Of a DNA stretch of 64,000 nucleotides, positions 10,116 through 18,946 are shown piece by piece. Both the position numbers and the translations under genes were made by a program. This DNA is from Enterobacter dykesii. GTDB lineage: Bacteria; Pseudomonadota; Gammaproteobacteria; Enterobacterales; Enterobacteriaceae. Location: NCBI RefSeq assembly GCF_008364625.2, contig NZ_CP126604.1:1922001-1986000 (forward strand), written 5' to 3'. The notes under the pieces were generated by a model. It had not been told where the DNA came from and ran no database searches. It worked only from the letters and a program-made list of their open reading frames with translations. Within the stretch, counting starts at the first letter, position 1. Every line of letters begins with the position of its first letter.

Positions 10116-10358
10116 TCAGTTTGCCTGGCCGGGCAGGGAACGCAGTCGGCGCATGCCGGTCATTGCTGTGGCAACGTAGCTTGCCTTGCAGTTGACCACT
10201 TCAACCCAGACCTTCACGCCTTCCACTCTCACCGTATAAGTCTCTTTCATCTTGCTGCGCCCATAATCACCATATCTTTGCTGGTGGGCTGCGAGTGCGA
10301 TTTCACATGCCTGGCGAGCTAAAGGGGATTGCTTACTGCCTCGATTAATCAGTCGCAT
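10116..10358 (-). CDS. DUF4060 family phage protein
   Basis: An 80-aa protein (MRLINRGSKQSPLARQACEI...) matching the DUF4060 family found in leftward operons of lambdoid prophages near xis and recT. It has no known function. A GAAGGAG-type ribosome site precedes the ATG on the minus strand. It lies in the pL operon between recT and xis. Confidence 0.75.
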   Translation of the reverse strand: MRLINRGSKQSPLARQACEIALAAHQQRYGDYGRSKMKETYTVRVEGVKVWVEVVNCKASYVATAMTGMRRLRSLPGQAN

Positions 10359-10396
10359 TTCTTCTCCTTGAGGGAGGGTTTCCCCTCCCGATCTCG

Positions 10397-11185
10397 TTAG
10401 TCCACGTATTCCGGTTTCATATCCGCCAGGGTGATGCTGAACTGACCATGCAATTCGTCGCCCAGATGGCGTTTCGACGATGCAAGAACGCGCTCTACTT
10501 CTGCGAACTGCTCAGCTGCATCGGGCTCATCTGAAGGAGGCAAGGAATTGATGGCTGCTTCGACTTTGTTCCGTGCATCAACCAGGTAATAACGCTTCAC
10601 GGCCTTGTTTTTCAGCTCAGTGAACAGGGCAGAACCCAGCGTTGCTTTCACGGTTTCAATATCTGCGCGCAGAGCTTTAGCGCTATCCACATCCTGAGCC
10701 GCCTCGATGCGGTCACGAAAATCATCAGCAAGTGCATCGATGTTTTGAGCTGATTCCTGAGCCGTTTGAGTGGTAGTGACGTTGTCACCTGAAATGTCGG
10801 CGAGGCTAACGTGCTGCACCGTTGCCGGGTTTACCTCTCGTTCTTCACGACGATCATCGAGCTCATCCGGGGTATAAACGCCCAGAATCACATCCGGGCA
10901 GAACAGTCTCGCCCAGCGTTTGACGGCCAGATACGCCAGCTGCTGGCGAGGGTCGTCAGCCCAAAGGGTAGAGTTTCGAGTTCGGGCCTGAGCCAGAAGT
11001 AAATCGAGTTTTCTTGGCTGATCTTCACCTTTCAGCGTTGCGCTGATAATGATGCCGATCCCAGCCTCGTCAGCCAGGGTCCAGCCCGGGACCCGGTACT
11101 CGCCTTTGTCGCCTTTACGGATATGGAATTTTCCAACAACCTTTTCCCATGGCCCGAACCAGTCGTATTCAAATCGGCTGACGCC
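10397..11185 (-). pseudogene. recT: RecT-type single-strand annealing protein, 5' deleted
   Basis: The readable frame from about 11185 down to 10397 encodes the C-terminal two thirds of a phage RecT: SRFEYDWFGPWEKVVGKF, then QARTRNSTLWADDPRQQLAY and KRWARLFCPDVILGVYTPDE, all typical of the family. About the first 100 residues are missing. The frame remains open to 11266 only as an accidental reading through recE in another frame, with no ribosome site. RecT normally anneals single strands to homologous DNA alongside RecE. This copy is joined out of frame to the 3' end of recE and should not be made as a functional protein. Confidence 0.85.
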
Positions 11186-14151
11186 TCGATGATGGCGATC
11201 CAGTGGTAGTTCTCGTCTTTGTTGACGAAAATCCAGAAGAACTGGTCCAGCGCCGCGGTCTCGCAATACATAGCCGCACTGAGGTGGTAGTCCCGGTCAA
11301 TGATTTCCCGATGCAGCCTGGCGCGCAGGCTTTCCTGCTTCACATTCCACATGCTGATGGTTTTCAGGTCAGCACCGATGCGCACGCCGTCCAGTTCAAT
11401 CTCGAGGTCAGGGCGTACACGCACTTCTAATCCGGTTTCGTCGTCGAAACCGAAATAGCTCACCTCAACGGCGCGGCTTGGATGTGTCAGCAGCATGCCG
11501 GCGGTCGGGTGCGCCAGGAGTGCAGACTGAATTGCTCGCGCTGTGGCAAGTTGCTGGCGGGTAACCAGAATCTTTTCGCCAGGGTTGTCGCGCCAGGCAT
11601 CCAGCAGTTCGTCGGCGAATATGGCATCGGGCTTAACTGATTTAACCGCCTGGATCATGTCTGCTTTGCTGCCGGAGACTTTCAGCGGCGTCGGTTTCTG
11701 CGCTTCCTTCGACACCAGATCAGGATTGAGGATCGCTAATTGCTCGAGTAGTGCATCACGGCTGCCGCTGGTTTTTACAGGCGTCGGCAGGGTGGCGTTG
11801 TACTCTTTGATGCAAGCCTTCATTGCCGTTGCAGTCTGCTTCTGGCCTTCTTCAATACGCTGGTACTCAGCAGGGAGAGCCATATAGCTTTGAGCCGTTT
11901 CTTCCAGGCTGGCGCCAAGCGGCACTTGAGCGGGAAGGGATGCGTTATGTTTTTCAAGCAACGCTTTTATCTCGTCTGCACTCAGCAGCGCCGGCAGGCT
12001 GGCGTTGTACGCGTCGATGAACTCGCGCAGTGTTGCGGTGGTGGTGAAAGCGCCCTCCGGGATCTCAGGTTCTACGCTGAACTCTGCTTCGAGGTTTTCC
12101 GGCTGCAGTGCAAGGGCGTGCACCAGATTTCCCATATCCAGCACTTTGGATGCTGTGCGCGGGATGGTTTTAGCCACATGGCGCGCGTTGAAGTACATCA
12201 GGCTGACGCGAGCATCTTTAACCTGGGTTGAGCTAATACCGTTTGCTGCGTGATAAACGTCATTCGGCAGACCTTCGTAGCGGCCAGGCTCGAAGTAAGC
12301 CGGGTATTCGATTACTGGCTCTGACTGCTGCTCTTCTGGGGCTATAGAATCTGTCTGCGAATTAGCTGCATCAGTGCTTTCGCCCGGTGGTACCGAACCA
12401 ACATCTTCGTCTTTCTCTGGCTTAGCCGTTTCCATCTGCACATCGCTGGTGGTCTCCGCTGTGTTTTCCGTTTTTTCGACTTCATTTGAGGGGATATCGA
12501 TGACCGGGGCGGTATTTCCAACCATCAGACCATCGATGGAGAACACGCCGCTACCGAGATTTTCAACCTGCGGTTGTTCATCTGGGGCTTTTGTCTCAAC
12601 TGCATGGGTAGGCAACGGCAGTAACTCCACAGCAGAGTTAAACTCAGCCGTCATGGTTTTATTAACGAACTCAAGATGAGCCGCTGGCGTGTGATGAATG
12701 TTCTCTGGAGCGATGCGGATCAGATTGAAGATTGCCGCACGGTTCACCGCCAGTACACCCGGCTGATTACGCAAGATGGCGCTCCATGATTTCCATGGTT
12801 CTTCTTTCTTAGCCACGATTTCTTTGGCGCGTCGTAATACGCTCGAAGGAATTTCGAAGTGGTGGAAGTCCATAGGCAGTAGGGCGCATGCGATCTCAAG
12901 ATCGAGGGTGTCCAGAGTGTGATGCGCGCCTTCGCCGCGATCCGTTACATAGCCACCGTCGGCATTGGTACCAGAATTGCTGCGCTGAACATTACTGATG
13001 CGGTTTCCGGCAGCCCATTCGCGCGCCAGGATGCCGCGGTCAATGTAATCAGTCGCCGCCCAGATTCGGGTGAAACGGAGAACCAAAGCGAGTTCGTGGC
13101 GCTTCTCCTGGCTGAACACCTTGCGAATGGCGTCGGTATAGCGCCACAGGTCTTTGGTGTCGTAACCCTTAACCTCTTCGCAGTTTTCTGCCGCCAGCAG
13201 CAGGTTCTGGACATAGCTGTTGTCAGTGTCCATCTCCAGAGCGCTGATACCTTCGTATTCTTGGCGGGTTAAGTGGTGGCGCAGTTCGTTGGCGGTGAAC
13301 TGGGCGAGTAGCTGCTTGCGGAACGGCATACGAACGACTGGATAACGTGTGGTTTCGTCATCATTCTCGTCAATCTGAATGCCGCTTTCATGTTCTGGAA
13401 TCTGATCGGTTGAAGCATCGGCGTCGCTGGTGCTTTCTGATTTAAGAAGAGCAAGCTTGCCGCTTCTCCACTCTTCAACTAACTGATTGCGGTCGCCGGC
13501 ATCTGCTCTCGCCCAGTCAGCCATAAATGATGCGATAATTTCAGTTTCGTGCGCTTCATCTGGCGCGAATACCTGCTTAATCGCCTGAACCAGTTTCCAC
13601 TCAGCGTTCAGGCTGAATTCAGCAACTTCAGGGATGGCATTCTTCGCCAGCAGCAGGTTCTTGAGATAAGTGTTGCCTTCATCCAGTGACATTTCGCTGG
13701 CAGCCAGCTGCTGCTGTTTAGTGATATGTGACTGGTATTTGTCGCTGGTCAGATGGACGGCAAAACGGACCGCTGGAGTGCGGTTTTCAAGCGGGACACT
13801 CTCGACAGTAGCTTCGACTTTAACGGTCGGTTCCGGTGCGGCTGAGTTGTCCACGGGTCCAGTAGATTCAGCACCAGCCTTTGGCAGCCAGGTGCGTCCA
13901 TCGTCCTGCAGTTCGTAGCGTTTGCACCAGGTGTAATCCACGGTGCTTTCTTCCGGGAGGTCGCTATACACCGGGAAATCGGTGCGAACCGGTTTGGCGT
14001 AATCCTTACCGCGTCCGGTTTCAATACCTGCATCTTCCAGCTCAACATCGAGCTGCAGGTTGGCACGGGCTTCTGATTTAGCAGTGAACCAAATCACTGC
14101 GTCTTCTTTGCCAGATTTCTGCGTAGCCTTAACTACATAGAAAAATTCCAT
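11032..14151 (-). pseudogene. recE: Exodeoxyribonuclease VIII (RecE), 3' end replaced
   Basis: A 1039-aa reading frame. The N-terminal 90 residues (MEFFYVVKATQKSGKEDAVI...) match the start of phage RecE proteins. Two similar blocks of about 110 residues follow (about 124-235 and 266-385), an internal duplication. The C-terminal nuclease shows PD-(D/E)XK features: RVRPDLEI, GADLKTI and the DYHLSAAMY segment. Authentic sequence stops after HWIAIIEASA near 11180; the last 45 residues or so are recT DNA read in the wrong frame. The nuclease core may survive, but about 50 C-terminal residues are lost. In intact phages RecE resects double-strand ends for RecT. Confidence 0.8.
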
Positions 14152-14291
14152 GTGAGATCCTCTTTTTTGGATGTAAGATCCCTGGGCCAGAGATAGCGCC
14201 CATTGGGTGAACTTTGGTTTTTTAAGTAGTTTTCCGGTGTAACTTTGGTCGGGAGCACCGGACGTACGGGCCGCCTTGCGCGGCTTTTACG

Positions 14292-14460
14292 TTATGCCTC
14301 GTGGGCCATCTGGTCGTACAAAGCACAACGTTCAGAGCAGTATTCTTTTTCTTTGCGCGCCAGCTGTGCGCCCGCCGTTGCGATAGAGAAGGGTACTTTT
14401 GACTACTTCCCCCGGTTTAACCGGCTTGCCGCAGTAACCGCATTTCGTTGAGCTACACAT
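14292..14460 (-). pseudogene. Small CxxC zinc-binding phage protein, frameshifted
   Basis: The minus strand opens with MCSSTKCGYCGKPVKPGEVV and, in another frame, continues PFSIATAGAQLARKEKEYC then SERCALYDQMAHEA and stop. Removing one A from an AAAA run (about 14396) joins both parts into one 55-aa protein with two Cys pairs (CGYC and CSERC). Length (169 nt) is one over a multiple of three. It may be a real frameshift or a base-calling error. The ATG overlaps the stop of the preceding 38-aa gene. Confidence 0.6.
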
Positions 14461-14569
14461 CTGGATTCCCCTTTTGCGCCAGCAGGTAGCACAAGCGGCG
14501 AAGAATCACTTCGAACAAGTTAAGTTTTACGGCCTGCTGCCGTCCTGGTTTGCGTGCGAAATCAATCAT
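14453..14569 (-). CDS. 38-aa basic phage protein, first gene of the pL operon
   Basis: Encodes MIDFARKPGRQQAVKLNLFE..., 38 aa with an N-terminal basic part and a hydrophobic helix (VILRRLCYLL). GGGGTGAG precedes the ATG at proper distance. Its stop overlaps the ATG of the zinc-binding gene, so the two are translationally linked. Small early genes at this position in lambdoid phages often encode host-takeover peptides, but I do not recognise this one. Confidence 0.6.
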   Translation of the reverse strand: MIDFARKPGRQQAVKLNLFEVILRRLCYLLAQKGNPDV

Positions 14570-14720
14570 TCTCACCCCTGTTTGCCTTATCGCCGGCCAG
14601 CGGAACGTTTACACCTGATGCGCGTTAATCTCTCCACCTCATCCGACTATTCGTATGCCGTCGGCGGCTACTTCGTGGGCGTCCTGCCTTGGTGGTTCGT
14701 GGTGCGTCTTGGTTAGTTAG

Positions 14721-14749
14721 ATTAAATCACTGGTTTATACGTGTGTCAA
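14721..14749 (-). promoter_or_regulatory. Leftward early promoter (pL-like)
   Basis: Minus-strand TTGACA (14744-14749), 17-bp spacer, TTTAAT (14721-14726). It drives the leftward genes toward int. The operator at 14723-14739 overlaps its -10 and spacer, so the repressor should block it. About 150 bp of leader separates it from the first gene; I could not identify a convincing nut site there. Confidence 0.8.
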
Positions 14750-14786
14750 CTAAAGGTTAATGGCAATTGTAAATCTGAGGTTTATA
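14723..14786. promoter_or_regulatory. Left operator cluster (OL-like, three sites)
   Basis: Two good 17-bp sites, TAAATCACTGGTTTATA (14723-14739) and TAAATCTGAGGTTTATA (14770-14786), share the pattern of the cro-side operators. A weaker site at 14746-14762 keeps GGTT and lies 23 and 24 bp from its neighbours, giving regular phasing. Confidence 0.78.
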
Positions 14787-14823
14787 TTGCTGGTTTTCGT
14801 GACGTGTCTGCCGAATCGCAGGC

Positions 14824-14851
14824 AAAAAAATCCCGACGGAAAGGTCGGGAT
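14824..14851 (-). terminator. Rho-independent terminator
   Basis: On the minus strand, ATCCCGAC - loop - GTCGGGAT followed by seven T. Second of two tandem terminators behind the 317-aa immunity-region gene, shielding it from the pL operon. Confidence 0.85.
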
Positions 14852-14900
14852 GGAGCGTTCTGGGCGTTAGTTTGGCGGAAGAGTTGAAGGGGGAGGGTAG

Positions 14901-14923
14901 AAAAAAACCGGCGCAGTGGCCGG
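14901..14923 (-). terminator. Rho-independent terminator
   Basis: On the minus strand, CCGGC - CACTGC - GCCGG then TTTTTTT, directly after the stop of the 317-aa gene. Confidence 0.85.
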
Positions 14924-14929
14924 ATGCAT

Positions 14930-15883
14930 TTATTCGAATGGGAGGTCTATTTGTCTCTGTGGATTCAGCTGTTTTTTTACATGCTCAATTTCGAATGAGG
15001 TTTTTATAGTATCACCAATCATGTATTGGGTTACCTTTAGGTCAACAAGCAACATATCGCCTTTAGAAAAGTTTAGGGTGTTGTTATCAATATCACTGAT
15101 AAACTTCTGGTCTTTAATCTCAGCCAAAAAGCTACTGGCTCCATCCGAAAATCTCCATCGGCTGCCTTCATTAAAAGAAATGTTCTTAATCTGAAGGGCT
15201 TTCTCTACCGTGGACTCCGAGATTATTGATTCAGCAGGAAGCTCAACTTTGAAATAATGCGCCTCTTGTTTATCGATCGTCATGAACGTCAGTCCATCAT
15301 CGACAGTGGAAGCAAAACTGTCGATACCTTCCTGCTCTAGCGGCTTGCATATAACTTCTTGCAATGAAGAACGAAGTTTAATGTTTCTATACAGTTCGAT
15401 TACTTTGCTATCGAAAATTTCACTTTCGTCATCAACAAAGACTTCAATGTTGCTATCAGGCAGATTGTGTAACTTTTTAATTTCTCTTGGTCCGATCCAT
15501 TTAACTAATTGGATCAGACCCTTGCAAATTTTTTCTCTGGGACCAGGGCAAAAACCAATTAAAGCAATAAGATTAGCGGCGGCTGTTACGGAATCGCCCG
15601 AAAAGAAATCAACTGCCTGTTTGAACCAAGATGTCGATGAGGCAATCAGATCTATTCCAAATGAGCCAGCTCTGAATGATGCATTAACCTTTACTGAAAC
15701 AACGGTCTTGTTACCATAAACGGTTTTTCCGGCTTCCTCTAATGCATCTGACAGGGATAGGAGTGCAGGGGCAAGGTCACGCACGTTCATTTCGTGCGTC
15801 TCCAATGCTGGTCCGTCGTATACTATCCTGAACTTCATATCATTAGTTTCCGAATTGCTGCCTGCATCCATTATGGCACTCAC
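14930..15883 (-). CDS. Unknown 317-aa protein in the immunity region
   Basis: I do not recognise a named family. The protein begins with a conserved-looking core, KFRIVYDGPALETHEMNVRD, then an alternating beta/alpha N-domain, a hydrophobic stretch AANLIALIGF near residue 105, an acidic middle (EVFVDDESEIFDSK) and a beta-rich C-terminal part. It has no signal peptide. It sits between the repressor and the pL promoter on the repressor strand, the place where lambda carries rexAB, and has its own double terminator. It is therefore likely expressed in the lysogen. Base composition is more AT-rich than the phage genes around it. A superinfection-exclusion or defence role is inferred only from position. 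A start at residue 16 (MKFRIV) is an alternative. Confidence 0.75.
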   Translation of the reverse strand: MSAIMDAGSNSETNDMKFRIVYDGPALETHEMNVRDLAPALLSLSDALEEAGKTVYGNKTVVSVKVNASFRAGSFGIDLIASSTSWFKQAVDFFSGDSVTAAANLIALIGFCPGPREKICKGLIQLVKWIGPREIKKLHNLPDSNIEVFVDDESEIFDSKVIELYRNIKLRSSLQEVICKPLEQEGIDSFASTVDDGLTFMTIDKQEAHYFKVELPAESIISESTVEKALQIKNISFNEGSRWRFSDGASSFLAEIKDQKFISDIDNNTLNFSKGDMLLVDLKVTQYMIGDTIKTSFEIEHVKKQLNPQRQIDLPFE

Positions 15884-15993
15884 CTGATCGCATATACAGT
15901 AAATTTACTTTTTACCCCGACACAATGCTTGATGCCGGATGGAAATCCCTACCGCTTCTCGATTGTAAGAGTCAATTGTACGTTTGCCGGTTA

Positions 15994-16377
15994 TCAATCC
16001 TCCTGCGACCGGATCCGCCCCTTCATGTACTTCTCATACAGGTCATCCAGTTCTTTCAGGCGAATCGCGAATATGCGGAGCATGTTCTGCTGCTCTTCTT
16101 CGGGTAACTGGCGGTAGAGCTCCAGCAAGCGCTGTTCGTCTGGCTTAAGTCCGTCTTTTTCTCCAACGTCCTCACCAAGTAGCCATGCGACAGAAATGCC
16201 TACAGCGTCGGCTATGGCCAGTGCCGATTTCTTACTAATCACACCTTTTTTGAACCAGCCGTTTACGGCCTGAGGGGTGACTCCAGCTATTCGTGCCATG
16301 TCTGCTTTTGTAACGCCGCGATCAGTGATCTCAGTAAGGCGCTCTACCAGAACGAGGTTGGGTTCTTCTTTTCTCAT
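15994..16377 (-). CDS. Short CI-type repressor without peptidase domain
   Basis: A 127-aa protein with an N-terminal helix-turn-helix (KADMARIAGVTPQAVNGWF) and a short charged helical C-terminus (EEEQQNMLRIFAIRLKELDD). It lacks the S24 peptidase domain of lambda CI, so RecA-driven self-cleavage is not expected. It is divergent from the YdaS/Cro-like gene with three operators between them. The start at 16377 is the ATG nearest the HTH domain; no strong Shine-Dalgarno is seen, as with leaderless cI mRNAs. Short repressors of this kind in Gifsy prophages are switched off by small LexA-controlled antirepressors. Confidence 0.85.
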   Translation of the reverse strand: MRKEEPNLVLVERLTEITDRGVTKADMARIAGVTPQAVNGWFKKGVISKKSALAIADAVGISVAWLLGEDVGEKDGLKPDEQRLLELYRQLPEEEQQNMLRIFAIRLKELDDLYEKYMKGRIRSQED

Positions 16378-16387
16378 AGGTTCATTG

Positions 16388-16452
16388 TAAATATTTGGTT
16401 TATACACACAATAAATCCATAGTTTGCATGATGTATAAATCTGTGGTTTACT
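16388..16452. promoter_or_regulatory. Right operator cluster (OR-like, three sites)
   Basis: Sites of 17 bp start at 16388 (TAAATATTTGGTTTATA), 16412 (TAAATCCATAGTTTGCA) and 16436 (TAAATCTGTGGTTTACT), exactly 24 bp apart. They fill the gap between the divergent repressor and cro-like genes and so overlap both promoters. The pattern TAAATCnnnGGTTTA is shared with the pL operators. Confidence 0.85.
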
Positions 16453-16479
16453 TCTGCTATCAATAAGCAGGAGAAGCAC

Positions 16480-16707
16480 ATGTCCGCACTCGATAAAGCA
16501 ATTAAAGCCGCTGGCTCAGCCAGAAAGCTCAGCATCGCGCTTGGTGTGACGAGTATGTCTGTAAGTCATTGGAAGAATCGTGACCAAGGGATCGTCCCAC
16601 CAAGTTATATCTTCCCGATTTTCAAAATGACAGGCGTAACTCCCCACGAGCTGCGCCCCGACCTCTATCCAAACCCAACTGATGGTTTACCTAAACAGGA
16701 GCCTTAA
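16480..16707 (+). CDS. Cro-like / YdaS-family DNA-binding protein
   Basis: A 75-aa protein with a helix-turn-helix (ALGVTSMSVSHWKNRDQGIV) of the YdaS/Cro type. It is the first gene of the rightward early operon, with AGGAG before its ATG. By position it plays the Cro role, competing with the repressor at the shared operators. Two bases separate it from the YdaT-like gene. Confidence 0.85.
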   Translation: MSALDKAIKAAGSARKLSIALGVTSMSVSHWKNRDQGIVPPSYIFPIFKMTGVTPHELRPDLYPNPTDGLPKQEP

Positions 16708-16709
16708 CA

Positions 16710-17261
16710 ATGCAAGCTGTTTCATTTCAACAGAGTAGCAGAGCTTCCTCTAATCCAATGATATTCCCGTGTCATCAAAGCGAATCGGCAGAGCAGGATA
16801 TTGATCACCGCGATATTTGTTCTGCAGTCCGGGCGTGGGCAGCGGTAGAAGGGCGCGTATCTGTTGCGCTTCAAATCCAAGACGCTGCAGAAGAACTTCA
16901 GCTTAATGGCGTGGACTTCTCAGGCCAGGCCGATGTCTGGAACGTGAAGCTGTTCCGCTGGCTGGACAACAAAGAAGACTCCGCATCTTACCGAAAGAAC
17001 GTCGAACAGTTGGTGCCCGCGATCATGTCTGTATTACCGCTTCGGTACCGCGACCGCGTCGTTAAAAACGACTCCTTTGCCTACCGGATGGCCAGATTAG
17101 AAAAAGAGGTAAGTGAGGCGAAGCAAGCTCTGATGCTCGATGCACCGAAGAAGGAAAAGCTGAAGGAGTTAGGAGAGGGGATTTTTGAGATGTTCCGTGT
17201 CGATCCGGACCTTACTGCGCCGCTGCTGGCGATGGTCACAACCATGCTGGGGGCAATGTGA
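16710..17261 (+). CDS. YdaT-family regulator (CII position)
   Basis: A 183-aa protein. The region from DICSAVRAWAAVEG through NVKLFRWLDNKE to EQLVPAIMSVLPLRYRDR follows the layout of E. coli Rac YdaT (an N-terminal helical AWA block, a KLFRWL motif, then LLPAI...MP). Rac YdaT was first described as a toxin; YdaS/YdaT pairs have also been interpreted as Cro/CII-type regulators. The C-terminal part (LARLEKEVSEAKQALM-like helix) could be a coiled coil. It follows the YdaS-like gene in the same operon. Confidence 0.75.
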   Translation: MQAVSFQQSSRASSNPMIFPCHQSESAEQDIDHRDICSAVRAWAAVEGRVSVALQIQDAAEELQLNGVDFSGQADVWNVKLFRWLDNKEDSASYRKNVEQLVPAIMSVLPLRYRDRVVKNDSFAYRMARLEKEVSEAKQALMLDAPKKEKLKELGEGIFEMFRVDPDLTAPLLAMVTTMLGAM

Positions 17262-17345
17262 AGACTTCAGAAAAGGCGAAAGCCGGTCTGCGCTAACAGA
17301 ACCGACTTTCAGGTGCAAAAACGGAGTGTAATTGCGGAGCTAAGT

Positions 17346-18263
17346 ATGTCAAACACAGCTGAAATTATCAATTTCCCCCACAGAACCGAACAACCGGGAG
17401 GTCGTATGGCCGACCTGTCGAACGGGTATACCAAGGTCGCTAACGAAATCCAACAGCTCAAGCCTCGTCTGAGAATGTCAGGCCGGGAGTGGCAGTGTTT
17501 TGAGGCGGTGATCTGGCTTACCTACGGCTGGAACAAGAAACAGGACCGCGTTACGAACACGGTGATCGCTGAGCTTACAGGGCTGAGTGATTCGCATGTT
17601 TCTGATGCGCTCAAATCGCTCGCAGAACGCAAAATTATCTTCAGTCAAAAGCAGGGAGTGATGAAAACTGTCGGTATAAATACTGACCTTTCCGCCTGGG
17701 TTTTAGACAAACCGAAAACGGGAAAAGTCTTCCCGAAATCGGGAAAAGTGTTACCGAAAACGGGAAAAACCTTCCCGGAAACGGTAGACACCCAAGACTA
17801 TAACAAAAACAATATTAAAATATCCTCGTCTCGGAATTCTGAAGAATCCCGAAACCAGAAAACTCAAAAGTTTCTCTCTCGCCATCCTGAAGCTGCCGCC
17901 GGGATATACACCCCTGCAGGTAAATCATGGGGATCCGCTGACGACCTCAAGGCCGCTCGCTGGATTTACGAAAGGCTTCTCACCGTCAACGCTTCGCTAT
18001 CCGAACCAAACTGGGCTGAATGGGCAAACACCATCAGGCTGATGCGTGTTCAGGACAATCGTACTCACTACGAAATCTGCGACCTGTTCCAGTGGGCCAA
18101 CAGGGATGAATTCTGGAAAGACAATATCCTGAGCCCTTCGAGTTTGCGCAAGCAGTGGGATCAACTCACAACCAAACGGCTGCGCGCAACCGGGGCGGCA
18201 AAGTCATCGCGGGGCGGCGTTGACCTGCATAACACCGACTGGATTGACGGGGTGCTGGAATGA
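17346..18263 (+). CDS. O: Replication protein O (origin binding)
   Basis: Lambda O-like initiator of about 305 aa. The N-terminal domain (GYTKVANEIQQLKPRLRMSG, then LTGLSDSHVSDALKSLAERK) is the winged-helix DNA-binding part. The middle contains heptapeptide repeats (KTGKVFP, KSGKVLP, KTGKTFP) that are the coding read-out of the 21-bp origin iterons. The C-terminal part contacts P. GCGGAG before the ATG at 17346 supports this start over an upstream GTG at 17313. It overlaps P by 4 bp. Confidence 0.92.
   Translation: MSNTAEIINFPHRTEQPGGRMADLSNGYTKVANEIQQLKPRLRMSGREWQCFEAVIWLTYGWNKKQDRVTNTVIAELTGLSDSHVSDALKSLAERKIIFSQKQGVMKTVGINTDLSAWVLDKPKTGKVFPKSGKVLPKTGKTFPETVDTQDYNKNNIKISSSRNSEESRNQKTQKFLSRHPEAAAGIYTPAGKSWGSADDLKAARWIYERLLTVNASLSEPNWAEWANTIRLMRVQDNRTHYEICDLFQWANRDEFWKDNILSPSSLRKQWDQLTTKRLRATGAAKSSRGGVDLHNTDWIDGVLE
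17712..17826 (+). other. Prophage replication origin (iterons inside gene O)
   Basis: Three 21-bp iterons at 17712-17732, 17733-17753 and 17754-17774, each of form CCGAAAnCGGGAAAA plus six bases, then a partial fourth (CCGGAAACGG at 17775). An AT-rich tract (about 17789-17826) follows, as in lambda ori where it is the unwinding region. Confidence 0.9.
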
Positions 18264-18946
18264 AAAATCTTGCCGAGAGCATTCGCAATTTTGACAGGGA
18301 ACAGGCTCGCCGCGTGGCGCACAACATGCCTGAGCAGTACACCGAACGCGAACAAACGCAGCAGGTGGCTCAGATTATCAACAGGCTGTTCGTACAGCTG
18401 GCAGCCGCGTTCCCGGCAAGCTTGGTTAATCGCAGCCAGGAAGACGTGAACGAGATCCGCCGTCAGTGGGTGCTGGCCTTCAAAGAAAACGGTATCACCA
18501 CTCTGGAGCAGGTTGAAGCCGGCATGCGCATGGTGCGCCGTCAGGAACGCCCATACCTGCCTTCGCCAGGCCAGTTCATCAAGTGGTGCAGGGAAGGGCG
18601 CTGCGTGCTGGGGATCACCGTCACTGATGTGATGGCCGAATACTGGAAGTGGCGCAAGCTGGTGTTTCGGTACCCGAGCAGCGAGCAATATCCGTGGCCG
18701 AAGCCGGTTTATTACCACATCTGCCTTGAGCTGCGTCGCCGCGGAACTGATGGCCAACTGAGCAACAAAGAGCTTGAGCGTGAAGCTGGAGAAATACTGG
18801 GTATGTGGGAAAAGCGGGTGCTGGCCGGAAAGCCGATTCCGCCTATTCGTCGGGCGTTGGCTGCGCCAGTTGATCCGAAAGGGCCGACACCGGCGGAGCT
18901 TTTGAAAGCTAAATATCAGCGGATGAAAGCAGATGGCAGGGCATAG
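18260..18946 (+). CDS. P: Replication protein P (helicase loader)
   Basis: A 228-aa lambda P-like protein that recruits host DnaB to O at the phage origin. N-terminal MKNLAESIRNFDREQARRVA, central RQERPYLPSPGQFIKWCREG and the Pro-rich C-terminus (PKGPTPAELLKAKYQRMKAD) are characteristic. Its ATG overlaps the O stop (ATGA). Downstream, the usual nin genes are interrupted by a metabolic island. Confidence 0.92.
   Translation: MKNLAESIRNFDREQARRVAHNMPEQYTEREQTQQVAQIINRLFVQLAAAFPASLVNRSQEDVNEIRRQWVLAFKENGITTLEQVEAGMRMVRRQERPYLPSPGQFIKWCREGRCVLGITVTDVMAEYWKWRKLVFRYPSSEQYPWPKPVYYHICLELRRRGTDGQLSNKELEREAGEILGMWEKRVLAGKPIPPIRRALAAPVDPKGPTPAELLKAKYQRMKADGRA

Noticed and set aside
16480-17261. YdaS/YdaT pair as a toxin-antitoxin system
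   Set aside because: Position between the repressor operators and gene O fits Cro and CII roles better; toxicity cannot be judged from sequence.
17712-17785. Short direct repeats in gene O as a CRISPR array
   Set aside because: The repeats are contiguous without spacers and match the lambda-type origin layout.
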